From the NCBI GenBank assembly GCA_005881495.1, contig VBHI01000224.1, positions 1-36,242 on the forward strand: a stretch of 36,242 nucleotides of DNA. The letters run 5' to 3'. The DNA is from Chloroflexota bacterium (GTDB lineage: Bacteria; Chloroflexota; Ktedonobacteria; Ktedonobacterales; Ktedonobacteraceae). The translations under genes and the position numbers were made by a program. How positions within the stretch are numbered: the stretch's first letter is position 1; each line of letters starts with the position of its first letter. Positions 33,537-36,242 of this stretch are shown one piece after another. Below the pieces are notes generated by a model. That model ran no database searches, was not told the origin of the DNA, and saw only the letters and a program-made list of their open reading frames with translations.

Positions 33537-33982
33537 ATACCCCTTTGAAAATTTTTGTTGATACCGATGCATTTGTAGGCTTAGCAGTACAAAATGACAC
33601 AAACCACGAAAAAGCACTTTCCTTAGTCCACGCCCTCACCGAAAGACAGGTCGTATTTTTTACGTCAAATTATGTCTTTTCAGAGAGCGTAACGATCATA
33701 AGCCAGAGAGATAGCCATCAAGCAGCAATAGCGTATATTGATAAGGTACAATCTCTTGAAAACCCGTTTCAGATCAAGCGAGCAGACGAAGCCCTCGAAG
33801 AAGAAGCAATAACGATTTTCAAACAGCAAACTTCAAAGAATACCAGCTTTGTTGACTGTACGAATATGGCATTTATGCGACACCTGCAAGCAGATGCTAT
33901 TTTCAGCTTTGACGAAGATTATCGAAAAAACAGACTTCCCCTCGTTGCAGACTTTCTCAAAGCAGAAGAGCAAGCAGCATAA
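33533..33982 (+). CDS. vapC: PIN-domain toxin (VapC type)
   Basis: A 149-residue PIN ribonuclease. The acidic residues of the active site are visible: D at 10-12 (VDTDAF), E in FSESV (about 51), D in SFVDCTNMAF (about 106) and D in FSFDEDYRKN (about 125). VapC toxins cut tRNA or rRNA and stop translation until bound by the antitoxin. Toxin and antitoxin genes overlap by four bases. Confidence 0.9.
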   Translation: MNTPLKIFVDTDAFVGLAVQNDTNHEKALSLVHALTERQVVFFTSNYVFSESVTIISQRDSHQAAIAYIDKVQSLENPFQIKRADEALEEEAITIFKQQTSKNTSFVDCTNMAFMRHLQADAIFSFDEDYRKNRLPLVADFLKAEEQAA

Positions 33983-34111
33983 TTCCCTCTTGACCCGCCA
34001 GCAACCAGCCAGTAAAATGAATGAGAGAAAACCATAGAAAACTATGTTGGGGAGGTTTTGTGAACAGAAGAAGTAGTTTATGTTTCTAAAATGAGCTAAT
34101 CATATGTCCCG

Positions 34112-34160
34112 TATAAGCATAGCTATATGCCTGAAATGAGCATATAGCTATGCTTATAAT
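34112..34160 (+). promoter_or_regulatory. 19-bp perfect inverted repeat over the -10 of the XRE gene
   Basis: TATAAGCATAGCTATATGC (34112-34130) and its exact inverse (34140-34158) are separated by nine bases. The -10 element TATAAT (34155-34160) overlaps the right arm. No T-run follows, so it is an operator and not a terminator. The XRE gene starts at 34185. Confidence 0.75.
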
Positions 34161-34184
34161 TTATTATCATTCTGCTTACTTGCT

Positions 34185-34415
34185 ATGAAACAGAAAGCAA
34201 AATCCTTTGAAGCGGTCATTATCGGCCACCAGATCAGGTATGTACGCCGCGTGAAAGACATGTCTCAAACGCAATTGGCGCAAAAGGTCGGTGTCTCTTT
34301 AGGCTGGATAGGCAGAATTGAACGCGGTCTCTACCTCCCAAACCTGAAACTACTTTTCAAGATCGCGAAAGCATTGCAGGTGAAAGTCAAAGACCTGTTC
34401 CCTGGGGAGTTATAA
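34185..34415 (+). CDS. Small XRE-family transcriptional regulator
   Basis: A 76-residue protein that is one helix-turn-helix domain: IRYVRRVKDMSQTQLAQKVG then SLGWIGRIERGLYLPNLKLL. It has no ligand or second domain, as with phage-type repressors or restriction controllers. The perfect inverted repeat on its promoter suggests autoregulation. Confidence 0.85.
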   Translation: MKQKAKSFEAVIIGHQIRYVRRVKDMSQTQLAQKVGVSLGWIGRIERGLYLPNLKLLFKIAKALQVKVKDLFPGEL

Positions 34416-34823
34416 TCAAACCTCTAGTCCTCTTCATTTGATGTGTTAATGCTTGTTTTATATAATCTCTGCAATTGTGGAATTTTGGGTAATATTAAAC
34501 AAACAGGGCTAAAATTACACTGTTCTTTTTTACCCTCCCCTCAGTATCATTATGTCATAGATGATTTCTTGTGCGACATAGAAAGAAAAAAGGAGACAGC
34601 ACTTACCACTTACTATGAAACTCACAAAATGAGAAATAAGCCTGCTTATTCACACCCTTTTCACGCATGATACTCTCATCTTCACGGTATTATCACAGAA
34701 CCCCATGTATACTTAAAAGACCCCCTCAGTTTTGTATTGTGTCACTTTATCACCTCGTTTTGTAGTATGACCCCTAGTAGTACATATTGAAAACCTCTTA
34801 GTACCAATTGAAAGGAAGGTCAC
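34416..34823. other. AT-rich gap without a supported gene
   Basis: The only frame of note (34443-34670) has no ribosome binding site and no family signal. Near 34760-34810 the phrase TAGTAC with ATTGAAA occurs twice, just before the secreted-protein gene; its meaning is unclear. Confidence 0.5.
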
Positions 34824-35267
34824 ATGTTAGGTGAGCAGCAGTCTGAAACAGGCGAGAGAACGAGAGATAAGTGGTGGCAGATATTGTTGGTGATAAGTGT
34901 TGTTGGGGCATTAGCATTGCTTGGTGGTATGACCATCAATACACCAACGGCATCTGCACATAATTTTATACCAGCACTAACCTGCTCATGGCCTCTCACC
35001 CCAGGTACTACATGGGATACTTGGTCAATTGACCATCACTTTGATGTAGAATTGTATGGGTTTTCTGACATGACCGGTATGGTAGATAACGGCACAGCGC
35101 AAATCTACTATCAGGGTCAACCTATGCACCTGAAATACTGGACAACGAACAAATGGGGAGTTCCTACAAGGTGGGTAGCACAACACCCAATCGGCTTCTG
35201 GAACTCTTCCAATTGGACTATCCAATGGTCTAACGGTGCAAATGGCATCTATTGCCCGATTGCCTAG
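34824..35267 (+). CDS. Secreted hypothetical protein (147 aa)
   Basis: A 147-residue exported protein. Residues 1-18 are charged, 19-37 hydrophobic (ILLVISVVGALALLGGM), and SAHN at about 45 gives a signal-peptidase site. The mature part is rich in Trp, Thr and Gly with two cysteines (SCWPL-like TCSW and IYCPIA) that could form a disulfide. It has no known catalytic motif. AAAGGAAGG stands before the ATG. Confidence 0.75.
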   Translation: MLGEQQSETGERTRDKWWQILLVISVVGALALLGGMTINTPTASAHNFIPALTCSWPLTPGTTWDTWSIDHHFDVELYGFSDMTGMVDNGTAQIYYQGQPMHLKYWTTNKWGVPTRWVAQHPIGFWNSSNWTIQWSNGANGIYCPIA

Positions 35268-35485
35268 CAGCCTGTCGGAGAGAAGGCAAACCGCCGTTTT
35301 TTCTCCCACCTGGGCGGCGTGGTTGGCATACGAAGCCTTCCTGCGCCCCACCTGGTGGCCGAAATGGGGCTGACAATCAATGCTCTGCCCCATACTTTTG
35401 TTCTCTCCATCAAACTGCTAGAGCTATTCTGACAGTTAAGTATCAGGAAATAGAATGCTTTCAACCACCTGATACTTTATTGATA

Positions 35486-35514
35486 TTGTCAAAAAATAAC
35501 GCAATTGTTATAAT
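35486..35514 (+). promoter_or_regulatory. Promoter of the 35527 gene
   Basis: TTGTCA (35486-35491), 17 bases, TATAAT (35509-35514). The ATG is 12 bases after the -10, so the leader is only a few bases long and has no ribosome binding site. Confidence 0.65.
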
Positions 35515-35526
35515 GATAAAATCCTA

Positions 35527-35829
35527 ATGAAGACAAATTTCTCGTCAAAAAAGTTGCTCACCAAAAACAAAATTATTATTCTACTTGTAGTTCTTGTAGT
35601 TCTTGTTCTTTTAACATACAGAATTGGATATGATATTTTCTTCCTAGAAGAATTTTGCTATAAACAAGCAGATCAAATAGTTGGAAAGCATTGGACAAAA
35701 AAAATTCCTGCTACTGATTTTGATAGACAACATTGGGCAGGAATTATTCAAGAAGATGGAAAAATTTTTGCGGGCATGCACGAAGTACTGAATTGCGAGG
35801 ATGCACATAAAGCATTTGTAATATTCTAG
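35527..35829 (+). CDS. Small membrane-anchored protein (100 aa)
   Basis: A 100-residue protein with a basic N-terminus (MKTNFSSKKLLTKNK), one membrane segment (about 16-34, IIILLVVLVVLVLLTY) and an outward or soluble tail with C at about 43 and 89. Base composition is AT-rich, unlike the metabolic genes in the window, which suggests transfer. Function unknown. Confidence 0.6.
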   Translation: MKTNFSSKKLLTKNKIIILLVVLVVLVLLTYRIGYDIFFLEEFCYKQADQIVGKHWTKKIPATDFDRQHWAGIIQEDGKIFAGMHEVLNCEDAHKAFVIF

Positions 35830-35995
35830 CAATGAGTCCCCTCTTCTCCCGTCGCACAATGGTCAAATTCCGACGCGCAAAAACAGCCTCAAAGCTACCC
35901 ATTCTTACAAAACTAGACCTCTAGTGCGAAAATTTACCCCTATAAGGATAGTTTGCAATTTTCGGGGTTTTATCGGCTCACGGAAAAGCACACCA

Positions 35996-36242
35996 CTAGT
36001 GGATGTGAAGGAGCGCGGTTACAATTCCTATGAGGATACCTATGCCCCACGCGGGAAGAATATAGAAAAGAATACTCGTTTTCTGTTTTTGTTTTTTTCT
36101 TTTGTCAAAAAAATACCCCGTCCAAAAAACAGAGAGAATACTTGTTAGAGAACCCGAAGCTATTGGATGGAAGAAAAAGTGAAATGTAAAATAATTTTCC
36201 TGCGGCTGGTGCAAAATGAACTTGTAGATAAACAGGCTTAGG
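35996..36242 (-). CDS. Partial membrane protein (C-terminus; runs off right edge)
   Basis: The minus strand is open from the window edge to a stop at 35996, about 82 residues, with no start inside that must be used. It holds hydrophobic segments near HPIASGSLTSILSVFWTGYF and ILPAWGIGILIGIVTALLHI, separated by a basic loop (DKRKKQKQK). The repeated Phe and basic loop fit a multi-span membrane protein. The plus-strand frame over the same bases is Arg/Lys-rich and lacks a ribosome binding site. Family unknown. Confidence 0.5.
   Translation of the reverse strand, partial: LSLFIYKFILHQPQENYFTFHFFFHPIASGSLTSILSVFWTGYFFDKRKKQKQKTSILFYILPAWGIGILIGIVTALLHIH

Noticed and set aside
34443..34670. Frame of 75 codons after the XRE gene
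   Set aside because: No ribosome binding site, no family signal and mixed composition.
35268..35526. RNA element from the CCACCTGG / GGCGGC repeats after the secreted-protein gene
   Set aside because: Only loose, overlapping pairings are seen and no terminator or promoter frames them.

Overview
The window looks like chromosomal DNA from a Gram-positive-like, sporulating or filamentous soil bacterium, most probably Chloroflexota class Ktedonobacteria. This is inference from gene content: a DUF6788-type N-terminus on the left-edge gene, an XRE/NB-ARC/TPR regulator, small proteins of a style I associate with this class, GC near 50 %, and many dispersed hairpin repeats. No rRNA, tRNA or CRISPR array was seen.

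Layout. 1-227: truncated DUF6788-type gene (minus). 845-4924 (plus): small protein, membrane PP2C phosphatase, SigA-type sigma factor, CheY-like receiver, DUF4177-like protein. 5016-8205: winged-helix-like protein divergent from an XRE/NB-ARC/TPR regulator. 8479-12460 (minus): two very small proteins, a membrane-anchored GH20 hexosaminidase and murD. 12461-13143: repeat cluster. 13144-17853 (plus): large hybrid-sensor histidine kinase, OmpR-type regulator, stand-alone receiver, small protein. 18016-19320: solo TnpB element between imperfect inverted repeats. 19434-21628 (minus): mntR-mntH with promoter and operator. 21788-25468 (minus): SDR oxidoreductase, an AcuC-AcuA fusion, AcuB. 25634-28512: membrane protein, orphan DNA methyltransferase, a second repeat array, inositol-monophosphatase-like protein. 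28718-30806: L,D-transpeptidase lipoprotein convergent with a C39-like cysteine peptidase, sharing a terminator. 31019-32822 (minus): ECF sigma factor, membrane anti-sigma candidate, small protein, with an ECF-type promoter. 33035-36242: AT-rich accessory end with a candidate structured RNA, a VapBC module, an XRE regulator under a perfect inverted repeat, a secreted protein, a small membrane protein and a truncated membrane protein.

How the genes work together. Signal transduction dominates (PP2C/sigma, kinase/regulators, ECF/anti-sigma). Several genes act on the cell wall (murD, GH20, L,D-transpeptidase, C39-like peptidase). The acu block is the best functional story: B. subtilis AcuA acetylates and AcuC deacetylates acetyl-CoA synthetase, and here both are one 674-residue polypeptide, translationally coupled to AcuB. 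The most unusual structural feature is a family of short palindromic repeats (ends ATCGCTGC/GCAGCGAT) that sit between genes, at gene ends, and in frame inside the histidine kinase, where they encode a 22-residue tandem duplication.
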